A stretch of 62,633 nucleotides of DNA. Origin: an uncultured Duncaniella sp. (GTDB lineage: Bacteria > Bacteroidota > Bacteroidia > Bacteroidales > Muribaculaceae). This document shows, piece by piece, positions 7,743 to 17,432 of the stretch. Position 1 is the stretch's first letter; every line of letters begins with the position of its first letter. Where the stretch lies: positions 25,346 through 87,978 of the forward strand of contig NZ_CAJTMT010000014.1 of assembly GCF_910577345.1 (NCBI RefSeq), read 5' to 3'. The translations under genes were made by a program, and so were the position numbers. The notes below the pieces were generated by a model, which worked only from the letters and a program-made list of their open reading frames with translations, did no database searches and had not been told where the DNA came from.

Positions 7743-8813
7743 GTGAAGATTCTCGACTGGTATATCATCAAAAAGTTCCTTGGAACCTACATTTTTGCGA
7801 TAGCCCTCATTCTGGCCATCACAATCATGTTTGACATCAACGAGAAACTCGACGCTTTCCTCAAAGCGCCGTTGAAAGCCACTGTGTTTGACTACTTCCT
7901 CAACTTCCTGCCCTACTTCGCCAACCAGTTCAGTCCGCTCTTCACCTTCATCGCCGTGATATTCTTCACGTCGAAACTGGCCGACAATTCCGAGATTATC
8001 GCCATGCTCTCGACCGGCATGAGCTACCGGCGTCTGCTGCGCCCCTACATGATAAGCGCGACGGTCATCGCCATCGCGACCTATATCCTCAGCGCCTATA
8101 TCATCCCTCCGGCCAACGTCGAGCGAATCGAATACACCAACACCTACGTCAAGAACAAGCGCGTGGACTACGGTACCAACATCCAGCTTCAGGTGGCGAA
8201 GGGTGAGATTGCCTACATGTCGCGCTACGACAACACAAGCAAGACAGGCTACAAATTCTCGCTCGAATCCTTCGAGGACAAGAAGCTCGTGTCGCGCCTT
8301 ACCGCTCAGACAATCCGCTGGGACACACTCCACCGCTGGACCGTCCGCGACTACATGATTCGTGACTTCGACGGTCAGCGCGAGAAAATCCGTCGCGGAA
8401 GTCGTCTGGACACCATCATCCCCATCGAACCGCGCGACTTCCTCATTTCCAAAAACGACCATGAGACCATGACCTCGCCCGACCTGCGCGAATACATCTC
8501 GCGTCAGAAGGAGCGCGGTGTGGCCAACATCAAGTCATTTGAAATCGAGAATCAGAAGCGCTACGCCATGACTGCCGCAGCATTCATCCTGACGGTCATC
8601 GGCATGTCGCTCTCCTCGCGCAAAATCAAGGGTGGTATGGGTGTCAACATCGGCATTGGACTCGTCCTGAGCTTCAGCTACATCCTCTTCATGACCGTCA
8701 CCTCAACCTTCGCCGTCTCCGGCTACACCTCCCCGATGGTCGCAATGTGGATCCCCAACATCCTCTACACCCTCATCGCCATCTTCCTCTATTACAAGGT
8801 CTCCCACCAGTAA
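7743..8813 (+). CDS. LptF/LptG (YjgP/YjgQ) family permease
   Basis: A 356-residue inner-membrane protein of the LptF/LptG family, which with LptB drives lipopolysaccharide from the inner membrane towards the periplasmic bridge. Family layout is clear: N-terminal helices starting ILDWYIIKKFLGTYIF, a run of helices to about residue 125, a central periplasmic jellyroll-like domain, and three C-terminal helices beginning YAMTAAAFILTVIGMSLSSRKIKGG. It directly follows tgt, an arrangement common in Bacteroidetes. Whether it acts as LptF or LptG is not decided here. A strong hairpin follows at 8842. Confidence 0.9.
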   Translation: MKILDWYIIKKFLGTYIFAIALILAITIMFDINEKLDAFLKAPLKATVFDYFLNFLPYFANQFSPLFTFIAVIFFTSKLADNSEIIAMLSTGMSYRRLLRPYMISATVIAIATYILSAYIIPPANVERIEYTNTYVKNKRVDYGTNIQLQVAKGEIAYMSRYDNTSKTGYKFSLESFEDKKLVSRLTAQTIRWDTLHRWTVRDYMIRDFDGQREKIRRGSRLDTIIPIEPRDFLISKNDHETMTSPDLREYISRQKERGVANIKSFEIENQKRYAMTAAAFILTVIGMSLSSRKIKGGMGVNIGIGLVLSFSYILFMTVTSTFAVSGYTSPMVAMWIPNILYTLIAIFLYYKVSHQ

Positions 8814-8841
8814 TAACTTCAAGACCAGACAACATAAAAAA

Positions 8842-8886
8842 CTCGCACCTGACAAGCCAATCTCATCGCAGCTTGTCAGGCGCGAG
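8842..8886. terminator. Hairpin between convergent genes
   Basis: Arms at 8842-8857 and 8871-8886 are reverse complements with one mismatch, with GGTTTA following. Its position between the permease gene (plus) and the lipoprotein gene (minus) suits a bidirectional terminator. Confidence 0.75.
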
Positions 8887-8902
8887 GTTTAGTCTATATA
8901 TG

Positions 8903-9511
8903 TCAAAAGGTAATTGCAAACATGCGGCCTAAATCCAACGTAAATCTATATTCAAAATTTTTATAGTGAGTGTAAGTAGTCACACCGCCCACTGTCACCA
9001 TTTTACGCCCTACAACTATCACCCTTAATTCAAGATGTTCGCCATTCTCTCTCAAAGAAAAATTCGGGCTATATGCGACATCACCAATGGAGATATCATC
9101 AAGTCCAATAAATACATCATCAATCTTATTACCACCTAAATACGTAAAATAGACCTCTATAATATCATATTGAAACGAGCAATAACCAATTCCTCCTCTA
9201 TTCATATAACTAATAGGTATACGCTTCTGAGCTCTTGACATCCTGTTTGCGACCCATAAAGAATCCCTATCAGCAATCTCCTTCTTCAACATCTCCCACG
9301 CTTCCTGAGGGGACGCAAAAGAATCCGGTCTGTCTGAGGCCAGAGAATCGATTTTGTATCCGTTCATCAGATACTGTTGCAGCACCCACTCGTATGTGAT
9401 ATTCTCAGGAATCACATCTCCCCAAGCATCTCTTCTTAACGTTGGCTCTTCAGCTGAACAGCTTGTGGCTAAGAACAACAGCACAAGCATGACAATTGAT
9501 TTCATTTTCAT
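8903..9511 (-). CDS. Small hypothetical lipoprotein
   Basis: A 202-residue protein with an N-terminal signal and lipobox ATSC (Cys18), so probably an outer-membrane or periplasmic lipoprotein. The mature part begins with a Trp-containing segment, then a charged helix with a DSFASPQEAW stretch, then a beta-rich C-terminal half ending in alternating hydrophobic strands. No domain was recognised. A second in-frame methionine two codons in could be the true start. Codon use is less C-biased than in neighbouring genes. It is not clearly linked to the genes on either side. Confidence 0.65.
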   Translation of the reverse strand: MKMKSIVMLVLLFLATSCSAEEPTLRRDAWGDVIPENITYEWVLQQYLMNGYKIDSLASDRPDSFASPQEAWEMLKKEIADRDSLWVANRMSRAQKRIPISYMNRGGIGYCSFQYDIIEVYFTYLGGNKIDDVFIGLDDISIGDVAYSPNFSLRENGEHLELRVIVVGRKMVTVGGVTTYTHYKNFEYRFTLDLGRMFAITF

Positions 9512-9736
9512 AATGCAATTAAGTTTAGTAAAGAATGTATCGCAAATTTACGCTCTGCATTCCTTTATTTCAAAACTTAAGGCATGGAAAATGATTCATC
9601 ATCATCTTTGTAATCTGTTGTATTTCAAACTATTTCCATTGATAAATGGAAACCAGTATTCATCATTGCCAACTGAGCTGTCATCCAACGGCTTTGCAAC
9701 AGGCGGATTAATGTTAAATTTTATTAATCGCACACA

Positions 9737-11311
9737 TCAAACCAATTTGGCTTTGAATTCTTCCACATCCGGCGGATTAAGCTCCTCAATTTTATTCCTC
9801 AAACGCAAACGTCGGTTGTAGATAACCTCTCGTTTCTCATTCAACAACATCGACAATGCTGGGATTGAAAATCCGAGGGCATTGCATATAAACAAGCGGT
9901 ATTCATCCTCTCTCAATCCTCCCATCTGCTCTCTGAAACGGATCACCAGGCCATCGGTCTCGCCATTCAGACATGCCTCCAGTTCTCCGAAAACATCGGG
10001 TGACTGAACGAATCCTTCGATGGATTTCAGACACTCGCGCGCAATCCTGTCATTCCCCTGCACAGTGTTTTTATAGTAGACATCACACAAACCTGAGATT
10101 TTCTTATACAAATCCTTCTGGACACGCTTGAAATTCGCATCCAAAGCTTTGACCGAATCCAAAAGTTCCTCATGCCGGCGTCTGCTTCGTTCCCTCAACA
10201 TGCGGATATAGAATACTGAGAACCCGACAACCAGAACTAACAAGCCGACAGTAAGCATTACAATTCTGCGCTGTTGGCTGACAATCTGATTGCGCATTAG
10301 TATCTCATCATTGTCGAAGTTTTTCACCTCCATATTTACATCGCCCTGAAATGTCGACATCAATTTTTCCCAACTCGGAGATTCGTAGGCATAGACATGT
10401 TTGGAACCGGCAGGACGAGCATCAACAATCCATGTATTCATGAAATCATCGGCCTTAAAGTCCTTCTTCAATTCATTCATGAACTTTCCGGCCAGTTCAG
10501 ATTTTCCTTCGTTATGAAGATCCGTGATGAAATCATGGAACTGGGACAACATTATCACCAATGTATCCGGAAGCAGGAATTCAGGAGCCATTTCTCTTTC
10601 ATAAATCTCATTTTTGAATTGCTCAAATCTGGTGAACGGAATCATTTTTCCATTTTCCTCCATATTGGCATGATCCATTAAAAGCTCACAGACCCAAACA
10701 TCCAATTCACTTATCGAATCGCCATATTCATCCGAGACATTACGGTAGTCCTCCAACAGTTCTTCCATAAATTCATTGTCAATCCTGTTACCCAACTCAT
10801 TAATCTTAAAAAGTCTCACGACAAAATTCCACCTCTTAAGGTCCTTTATACCGGCGGCCTTTAAAGAATCGTAGGCACGAAGCCCGAATTCCCGCTCTCC
10901 ATTCATATCATACACGCATCCGCAAAGCTGCATCATTGCAATCCGTGCCCTGTAGGCTCCTTCGTGATCGTCATTCTCGACCGCAATCCTGTCGGCCCAA
11001 AGCAAATCACGCATCGCTGAAGGATAGTTGAAGTGACCTGCGGCAATCATGGCTGAGATGAAGTGGGCCTTGAATCCATAGGTGCCATTCCCATTGATAT
11101 GCTGCTTTATGGCATCAGTCAGAGAATCTTTTTCACCGATATTGCCAATGCCATGGATTATCGCCGAATCACCGATTTCGGAGTAGACACGATCAAGAAC
11201 CCGCTGTGAAGCAGGGTCATCGTGAGCGCGCGGAGCGCATCCTGCAATGGTCGACAGCACACAGAGCAGCAATAATTTGATTGGCAATTTCAAGGCTTCA
11301 GATCTGTCCAT
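9737..11311 (-). CDS. Membrane-tethered TPR protein with HTH-like C-terminus
   Basis: A 524-residue protein with a hydrophobic N-terminus and lipobox-like IAGC (Cys25), a helical TPR-like region (about 75-300), one transmembrane segment (about 350-370, VMLTVGLLVLVVGFSVFYI), a coiled-coil linker, and a helical C-terminus. The last 60 residues (EDEYRLFICNALGFSIPALSMLLNEKREVIYNRRLRLRNKI) resemble a LuxR/GerE-type helix-turn-helix. This layout is known in Bacteroidetes membrane-bound regulators that may read envelope signals. An N-terminal lipobox together with an internal helix leaves topology uncertain. It lies 145 bp downstream of a large outer-membrane barrel gene on the same strand. Confidence 0.75.
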   Translation of the reverse strand: MDRSEALKLPIKLLLLCVLSTIAGCAPRAHDDPASQRVLDRVYSEIGDSAIIHGIGNIGEKDSLTDAIKQHINGNGTYGFKAHFISAMIAAGHFNYPSAMRDLLWADRIAVENDDHEGAYRARIAMMQLCGCVYDMNGEREFGLRAYDSLKAAGIKDLKRWNFVVRLFKINELGNRIDNEFMEELLEDYRNVSDEYGDSISELDVWVCELLMDHANMEENGKMIPFTRFEQFKNEIYEREMAPEFLLPDTLVIMLSQFHDFITDLHNEGKSELAGKFMNELKKDFKADDFMNTWIVDARPAGSKHVYAYESPSWEKLMSTFQGDVNMEVKNFDNDEILMRNQIVSQQRRIVMLTVGLLVLVVGFSVFYIRMLRERSRRRHEELLDSVKALDANFKRVQKDLYKKISGLCDVYYKNTVQGNDRIARECLKSIEGFVQSPDVFGELEACLNGETDGLVIRFREQMGGLREDEYRLFICNALGFSIPALSMLLNEKREVIYNRRLRLRNKIEELNPPDVEEFKAKLV

Positions 11312-11328
11312 TTGCTATTGATTAAGGA

Positions 11329-11357
11329 CGTATATATACGATTGGCAAGCAAATATA
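11329..11357 (-). promoter_or_regulatory. Promoter box and palindrome upstream of the TPR/HTH gene
   Basis: On the minus strand, 11350-11357 reads TATATTTG, a -7 box. The perfect palindrome CGTATATATACG (11329-11340) lies just downstream, near the expected transcription start, where a repressor could bind. No clear -33 box is present. Confidence 0.4.
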
Positions 11358-11456
11358 GCGAAAATATCTGTTATTCCGTAATTTTTAAATTCCAATCACA
11401 GGACATTTCTCTCATTTCCCCAGCAGGAATAACCAAAAATATCTTAATCAGTCCTC

Positions 11457-14075
11457 CTACAAATTCTTGCTGAATCTATATTTGAACGACACGAGGAAGT
11501 AAGAGCCGAGTGCGACGGTGTAGAATTCGCTTATGCCTGAATAGGTCGAGTAGCGGTGATAGTTCTTCTTGTTGTTAAGAATATCCTTCCATTCAAACCC
11601 TACCTCAGCCACGCGGCCTTTGAGGAATCTGTAGCTTATCCGGGTGTTTAGCAAGAATTCCTCATTGTCCTTGCGCACGATATTTGTGCCTGTCCGCAGA
11701 CGGTAGTTGAAATCCGTATCGAAATTGAGTCCGAATGGTAGCTGGACGTAGGGCGACAATCCAAACGACCATGAGTGGACCGAGTCATCGTCATCGCGCA
11801 TATCATTTGAGGAATGACGGAAATTCCATTCCCCCTTGACATTCACTCCACCCCATTTAGGCATATAGTTCCAATTGACAGTGATTGCATAATTGTCGCT
11901 GTTCGTGACGCTCTTGCGCGGAGCCTCGGAGAGATCCTCGTTAACCATACCCACACTTCTGTCAAATCCCGCATTGATCATTCCCGAAATCAGCATCTTG
12001 CCATTAAACTTGAAGTATCTCAAATCCAACCGACCGCTGCGGTTACCGTTGATGTTTACAGGAGTCGTGACCCTGCCACCGGTCTCGGGATTATAGAACA
12101 CAGCCATAGTCTGGTCATTATATATGTTCGAGAAACTCATCTCACACGACAGGCCTGAGGGATTATGGGTCACGCCAACGTTGAAATCCTGACGATAAGC
12201 GGCTTTCAGCCGGGGATTGCCACGGGTGATGTAGAGAGGATTACTGTTGTCGGTCAGCGATAGCAACGACGATAGGTCGGGCTGATTTGTCGAACCGTCA
12301 TAATTGAACCGGAAGTCGAATTTCTCAGAATTATGGTGGAAATTTAACGACGGACGGAAATTGACCGACGACCTGAGTGTGTCGGCCTGCATCACGCCTG
12401 TTTTCTGGTCAAGCCTCCTTCTCTCAGGTTCTGCGACAAAGGAGAATATCATGGTGTAATTCTGCTTCGTGTACATCAGCCTCACCTCTGCCTCATGTTT
12501 CTCGACACGACTGAAACTATGGTTGCTAAGACTGTCGATGTATGCGCTTTCGTATCCCTCCGGAAGCTGTCCGGGGCGGCGGTCCTCGTCACGGTCAAAG
12601 AACGGCGAGAGGTCGAAGGTGTTACGCGAGTATTTTTCACGCGTCTGTCGGTAACGGTAGGCCAACTCAAGTTTCAGATGCTTCATCAAAGGCTGCACGA
12701 AACGCAATCCGACCCCTCGCGAACGGTTGACAGTCGGAGTCAGATTGTATTGGTCGCGATGAAGGATGGAGTCAAGACCGGCATGATCTTTAAGACGATA
12801 GTAGTTGGTTGTGCTCACGTTGAAGGCGCGCCCCTTACGGGTGTCGTCAGTCATCTCAAGATTTAGCGAGAGAGCCGTACCGGCATCATTCAACCGCCGC
12901 GTGACTGATGCTTCAACCGAGTAATTTTTGGAACGGTCCTTCGACTGGCTGACCGCCTCATTCTCATTTATCCGTGTCGACGGATCAATCCTTTCCAGAG
13001 CATCATCTGCAAACGGATCTTTCACATTGAGTCCGGGATCCGCATCAAAAGACATGCTGCGAGAATCGTTCTGACTTTTTGAAGCGTTGTTTCCAAGCGT
13101 TCCCGAAAGCGTCAGCATGGTCTTGTCATCAACATTCCAGTTTAGGGTAAGATGCGAACGGAGGTGACGATTGCTGTTACGATTGTCGGCCCGGGAGTAG
13201 GTGTAGGTGTTCCCTGCAGGCAGATAGTCCTCACGCGAAGACGAGAACTCCTGTCCAGCTCGCGAATATGAATACATCAATCCTGCGGAGACATAAAACT
13301 TGTCATTCAACCGCCGGGAAATGTTGAACGAAGCATCATCCATTCGGTCGCGCTTACCGGTGGAAAATGGATTTATATTGCCGGAAGATAGATGAAAGGA
13401 GAAATTATCACCCTTGGGTTTGAACGAATGAGCCATAAGCTCGGCTTTTTTCCTGCCCTGATTTCCTCCGGCAAGTGTGGCCGAGGTCATCAATGTCCCG
13501 TTGAACTCGGAATATGTCTGCAAGTCGAGTACATAATTCTTTCCGTTGCCTTTGACCCCCATGAATTTATCCTCATCGCTCGCTTTGTCGTAAATCTTTA
13601 TTTTGCTGAATATATCAGCCCTAAGATTTTCGAGCGCAAGGGTCTTGCCATCCTTGAAAAACGATTCTCCATTGATATTTATATCTGTAAGGGGAATACC
13701 ATTGTAGGTCAGTGAGCCGGTCTTCTTGTCGTATGCCATTCCCGGAATAAGCCTGACGAGGTCCTCGAGATAGGCACCGTCGCGCGTCTTGAACGCTCTT
13801 GTATCAATAATGGTAGTGTCGCCCTTGACCGTCACCGGCTTTATTGGAGCAACAACCACAACCTCATCAAGATTGATGGTGGTGAGCAGCGAATCCATCC
13901 CGGCAATCAGCAAACTGTCTGAACCGGGACCATCAGGAAGAGTCGTGACATGCTGCCGCGACATCTCGTCAGCTTCCATACCCACCTCTGCACGGATGCG
14001 TGATGGCTGTCCGGCTGCGAGAGAGAATAGAAGCATGAAAGCAATCAAGGCTGTTATGACACGGTGAGATTCCAT
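11457..14075 (-). CDS. TonB-receptor-like outer membrane beta-barrel protein
   Basis: An 872-residue outer-membrane protein with a signal peptide (about 1-25). It then has a plug-like domain (about 70-190, including VRLIPGM and INGESFF), and a long barrel of alternating strands ending in a terminal strand VSFKYRFSKNL. Overall it fits the outer-membrane barrel family found across Bacteroidetes that lacks the N-terminal carboxypeptidase-like domain of SusC. No SusD partner is adjacent, so glycan import is not implied. The ligand is unknown. The membrane-tethered TPR/HTH protein gene follows after 145 bp and may be co-expressed with it. Confidence 0.85.
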   Translation of the reverse strand: MESHRVITALIAFMLLFSLAAGQPSRIRAEVGMEADEMSRQHVTTLPDGPGSDSLLIAGMDSLLTTINLDEVVVVAPIKPVTVKGDTTIIDTRAFKTRDGAYLEDLVRLIPGMAYDKKTGSLTYNGIPLTDININGESFFKDGKTLALENLRADIFSKIKIYDKASDEDKFMGVKGNGKNYVLDLQTYSEFNGTLMTSATLAGGNQGRKKAELMAHSFKPKGDNFSFHLSSGNINPFSTGKRDRMDDASFNISRRLNDKFYVSAGLMYSYSRAGQEFSSSREDYLPAGNTYTYSRADNRNSNRHLRSHLTLNWNVDDKTMLTLSGTLGNNASKSQNDSRSMSFDADPGLNVKDPFADDALERIDPSTRINENEAVSQSKDRSKNYSVEASVTRRLNDAGTALSLNLEMTDDTRKGRAFNVSTTNYYRLKDHAGLDSILHRDQYNLTPTVNRSRGVGLRFVQPLMKHLKLELAYRYRQTREKYSRNTFDLSPFFDRDEDRRPGQLPEGYESAYIDSLSNHSFSRVEKHEAEVRLMYTKQNYTMIFSFVAEPERRRLDQKTGVMQADTLRSSVNFRPSLNFHHNSEKFDFRFNYDGSTNQPDLSSLLSLTDNSNPLYITRGNPRLKAAYRQDFNVGVTHNPSGLSCEMSFSNIYNDQTMAVFYNPETGGRVTTPVNINGNRSGRLDLRYFKFNGKMLISGMINAGFDRSVGMVNEDLSEAPRKSVTNSDNYAITVNWNYMPKWGGVNVKGEWNFRHSSNDMRDDDDSVHSWSFGLSPYVQLPFGLNFDTDFNYRLRTGTNIVRKDNEEFLLNTRISYRFLKGRVAEVGFEWKDILNNKKNYHRYSTYSGISEFYTVALGSYFLVSFKYRFSKNL

Positions 14076-14335
14076 TGCTTATCCTGACATTTGCCCGACT
14101 AAAGTACATTTTTATCCCATGACAGCCAAACTGGTAGGAGCAACTTAACCTAATTTAACTGATGCCACATAATTTAGCTCAATATTTTGTTCAATACGAC
14201 TTCCCTGCCATGTCCATCTACCTATTATATACTCGTGATATATTATATATGTAAAATGTGTGGTAATCCATTTTAGGTAAGGATTCCATTTATAATGGTA
14301 AGCCACGGAAGGAGGTTTTGTTGTTATTTTGCAGC

Positions 14336-15439
14336 ATGAAAAAACTTGCAATATCAATAGCTTTTGGAGCGCTGAGCATAATCACCATGCAATGCAACGC
14401 GCGGGTATTGACAAATCAAAATAACAACAATAATATGAATCCGAACACAAACATGTCTGTCGCTCCGATGGAATCCCCGGAGCTGACACAGGAATGGGAT
14501 AAGGTATTTCCAAAGAGTGAAAAAGTGGACCATCGAAAGGTCACATTCGTCAACCGCTATGGTGTCACACTTGCCGCCGATATGTATATTCCGAAGAATG
14601 CAAGCGGCAATTTGCCTGCAATCGCCGTCAGCGGACCTTTCGGAGCCGTTAAAGAGCAGTCGAGCGGATTGTATGCCCAGCAGCTTGCGGAACGCGGGTT
14701 CTTGACAATCGCTTTTGACCCATCGTTCACCGGAGAGAGCGGAGGTATGCCACGCCGTGTGGCCTCACCCGACATCAACACCGAGGACTTCTCGGCCGCA
14801 GTTGATTTCCTTTCGGTGCAAGCAAATGTCGATGCGGAGCGTATAGGCATCCTCGGTATCTGCGGCTGGGGTGGTATTGCTATTCAGGCAGCCATCAACG
14901 ACCCTCGAATCAAGGCAACCGTAGCATCAACCATGTATGACATGACACGCGTGACTGCCAACGGATATTTTGACACCGACAATTCGGCTGAAAAACGCAA
15001 CGCCAACCGAAAAGCCCTTGCCGCACAGCGAACCGAGGATTACCGCAACGGCTCCTACAAGCGCGCAGGCGGAGTCGTCGATCCTCTGCCCGAGGATGTT
15101 CCTCAGTTCGTAAAGGATTACCATGCCTACTATAAAACCCCTCGCGGTTTCCATCCCCGCAGCGGAAATTCCACCGACGGCTGGAATGCCACATCTGCCC
15201 TGCCGTTCATGAACTTCAAGTTCTTTGAGTATGCCGGAGAACTCGAAAACGCCGTCCTCATCGTTCATGGCGACAAAGCCCATTCCTACTATTTCGGAAA
15301 GGATACATTCGCTTTACTGAAAGGGGACAACAAACAGTTGCTCACAGTGAAGGATGCAACCCACTGCGACCTCTACGACCGGCTTGATAAAATTCCGTTT
15401 GACGAAATCGCGGCTTTCTACACCGAATACATGCGTTAA
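14336..15439 (+). CDS. Secreted alpha/beta hydrolase (dienelactone-hydrolase-like)
   Basis: An alpha/beta hydrolase of about 367 residues. The ATG at 14336 is preferred over an upstream TTG because it begins a proper signal (MKKLAISIAFG). A lipobox-like MQC follows, then an Asn-rich linker and a fold of the YcjY/dienelactone-hydrolase type. The nucleophile elbow reads GICGWGG, suggesting a cysteine nucleophile with Trp at a position normally small. A late Asp (VHGDKAHS) and His (DATHCDLYD) could complete the triad. The substrate is unknown. It has no operon partner and ends before a hairpin at 15496. Confidence 0.8.
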   Translation: MKKLAISIAFGALSIITMQCNARVLTNQNNNNNMNPNTNMSVAPMESPELTQEWDKVFPKSEKVDHRKVTFVNRYGVTLAADMYIPKNASGNLPAIAVSGPFGAVKEQSSGLYAQQLAERGFLTIAFDPSFTGESGGMPRRVASPDINTEDFSAAVDFLSVQANVDAERIGILGICGWGGIAIQAAINDPRIKATVASTMYDMTRVTANGYFDTDNSAEKRNANRKALAAQRTEDYRNGSYKRAGGVVDPLPEDVPQFVKDYHAYYKTPRGFHPRSGNSTDGWNATSALPFMNFKFFEYAGELENAVLIVHGDKAHSYYFGKDTFALLKGDNKQLLTVKDATHCDLYDRLDKIPFDEIAAFYTEYMR

Positions 15440-15495
15440 TTAACCGCATATCAGCCTCAAAAATAAAAAGGCTGACGAGCATCACTCCATACAAA

Positions 15496-15560
15496 AAGGT
15501 CGTTCAGACCAGAGCCTCAAGTCATACCATCCGGCTTGATACTCTGGTCCGAACGACCTT
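15496..15560. terminator. Hairpin after the alpha/beta hydrolase gene
   Basis: 19-bp arms (15496-15514 and 15542-15560) pair with one mismatch around a 27-nt loop. It lacks a clean T-tract on the plus strand, but an A-run precedes the left arm, so it could terminate in either direction. Confidence 0.65.
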
Positions 15561-15742
15561 CTGCAGTCTATCCAACCGTGCAAATGCAATCTTTATCAAG
15601 ACATTACCCCTTCGCAACCATACACATCGAATCCAGTAGGCGAAAGACGTTGACTCCGCCTTACTTTCATTATAAATCACGCACCACGCAACTTTCGATT
15701 TTCACCACAAAAAGAGCGAAAAGCGATAAATTTGTAATTTTA

Positions 15743-15774
15743 TTGTGGCATTTTGTAAATAATTTGTAATTTTG
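15743..15774 (+). promoter_or_regulatory. leuA promoter
   Basis: TAATTTTG (15767-15774) matches the -7 consensus, and TTG at 15743-15745 lies 21 bp upstream as the -33 element. The start site is expected near 15781, about 110 nt ahead of leuA. Confidence 0.6.
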
Positions 15775-15893
15775 CAGCTAATTATCTCCAAAATATTCTT
15801 TCCTTGCTTTGGAGAAGTTTGTTTTAGGTCAAGTTTCCAATCAAACGCCCGCACATAAATAAATAAAAACATCCATACATTATATATCCGAAT

Positions 15894-17390
15894 ATGAGTG
15901 ACAGGCTTTTCATCTTTGACACGACACTTCGCGACGGAGAGCAGGTGCCCGGTTGTCAGCTCAATACAGTAGAAAAAATTGAAGTTGCAAAGGCACTCGA
16001 AGCCCTCGGCGTCGACGTGATTGAGGCGGGTTTCCCTGTGTCAAGCCCGGGCGACTTCAACTCCGTGGTCGAAATCTCCAAGGCAGTGACATGGCCGACA
16101 ATCTGCGCACTCACACGCGCCGTCGAAAACGACATCCGCGTGGCTGCCGAGGCTCTGAAATATGCCAAACATCCACGAATCCACACCGGTATCGGAACCT
16201 CCGACTACCATATCAAATATAAATTCAACTCCACCCGCGACGACATTCTCGAACGTGCTGTCGGAGCCGTATCATTCGCCAAGAAATTCGTCGAGGACGT
16301 TCAGTTCTATGCCGAGGATGCAGGACGCACCGACAATGAGTATCTCGCCCGTGTGGTAGAGGCCGTCATCCGCGCAGGTGCAACAGTCATCAATATCCCT
16401 GACACAACAGGCTACTGTCTGCCGTCAGAATTCGGCGCGAAAATCAAATACCTCATGGACAATGTCGACGGCATCGACAAGGTTGTCATCGCCACACATT
16501 GCCACAATGACCTCGGCATGGCCACGGCAAACACTGTCACAGGTGTTGTCAACGGCGCACGTCAGGCAGAAGTCACCATCAACGGTATCGGCGAACGTGC
16601 CGGCAACACTTCGCTTGAAGAGGTGGTCATGACTTTCCGCTCACACAAGGACCTCGGTATCGACACAAACATCAACGCCACAAAGATTACCGGCATCAGC
16701 CGAATGGTGTCGAGCCTCATGAACATGCCCGTGCAGCCCAACAAGGCTATCGTCGGCCGCAATGCATTCGCCCACTCGTCAGGTATCCATCAGGACGGAG
16801 TCCTCAAGAACCGCGAGAGCTACGAGATTATCGACCCGAAGGATGTGGGTATCGACGAGAACTCCATCGTCCTCACCGCCCGCAGCGGACGCGCCGCACT
16901 CAAACACCGTCTCCATGTCCTCGGAATCGAGCTTTCGGGCGCAGACCTCGACAAAGCATACGAGGCCTTCCTCAAACTCGCTGACCGCAAGAAGGAAATC
17001 AATGATGACGACGTGCTGATGATTGCCGGTGCCCACCGCAAGGCTTCAAACCGCATCAAGCTCGACTTCCTCCAGGTGACGAGCGGCGTAGGCGTACACT
17101 CCGTTGCAAGCGTGGGTCTCGACATCGCAGGCGAGAAATTCGAGGCATGTGCATCGGGCAACGGTCCTGTCGACGCAGCCATCAGCGCCATCAAGCTCAT
17201 AATCCACCGCAAGATGCTCGTCAAGGAATTCCTCATCCAGGCCATCAACAAGGGCAGCAACGATGTGGGCAAGGTCCACATGACTGTCGAGCATGAAGGT
17301 GTGCCTTACTACGGCTTCTCGGCCAATACCGACATCGTCGGAGCCAGTGCCGAGGCATTCATCGACGCTATCAACAAGTTTGTCCGCTAA
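15894..17390 (+). CDS. leuA: 2-isopropylmalate synthase
   Basis: A 498-residue enzyme condensing acetyl-CoA with 2-oxoisovalerate, the committed step of leucine synthesis. The TIM-barrel start DTTLRDGEQVPGC, the metal-binding HxH in ATHCHNDLGMATAN, and NGIGERAGNTSLEE are present. The C-terminal third contains the LeuA allosteric domain (GVHSVASVGLDIAGEKFEA region), so leucine feedback inhibition is likely. It is the first gene of a tight five-gene plus-strand operon. A second LeuA-family gene lies at 19551, and the Q-containing active-site motif together with the full regulatory domain make this copy the better true LeuA. Confidence 0.96.
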   Translation: MSDRLFIFDTTLRDGEQVPGCQLNTVEKIEVAKALEALGVDVIEAGFPVSSPGDFNSVVEISKAVTWPTICALTRAVENDIRVAAEALKYAKHPRIHTGIGTSDYHIKYKFNSTRDDILERAVGAVSFAKKFVEDVQFYAEDAGRTDNEYLARVVEAVIRAGATVINIPDTTGYCLPSEFGAKIKYLMDNVDGIDKVVIATHCHNDLGMATANTVTGVVNGARQAEVTINGIGERAGNTSLEEVVMTFRSHKDLGIDTNINATKITGISRMVSSLMNMPVQPNKAIVGRNAFAHSSGIHQDGVLKNRESYEIIDPKDVGIDENSIVLTARSGRAALKHRLHVLGIELSGADLDKAYEAFLKLADRKKEINDDDVLMIAGAHRKASNRIKLDFLQVTSGVGVHSVASVGLDIAGEKFEACASGNGPVDAAISAIKLIIHRKMLVKEFLIQAINKGSNDVGKVHMTVEHEGVPYYGFSANTDIVGASAEAFIDAINKFVR

Positions 17391-17432
17391 TCATCATTCA
17401 CAATAAATCCATCCAAAGACCATACGCTTATC

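Larger units (their letters stand above)
15440..15893. other. Intergenic region upstream of the leu operon
   Basis: About 450 bp without a gene. It contains the hairpin at 15496-15560, the leuA promoter at 15743-15774, and a leader of about 110 nt that opens with a small stem (CTCCAAA 15786-15792, TTTGGAG 15808-15814). No leucine-rich leader peptide was found, so attenuation is not supported beyond that stem. Confidence 0.6.

Noticed and set aside
15775..15893. Leucine attenuator leader
   Set aside because: No leucine-rich reading frame and no terminator/antiterminator pair were found; only one small stem is visible.
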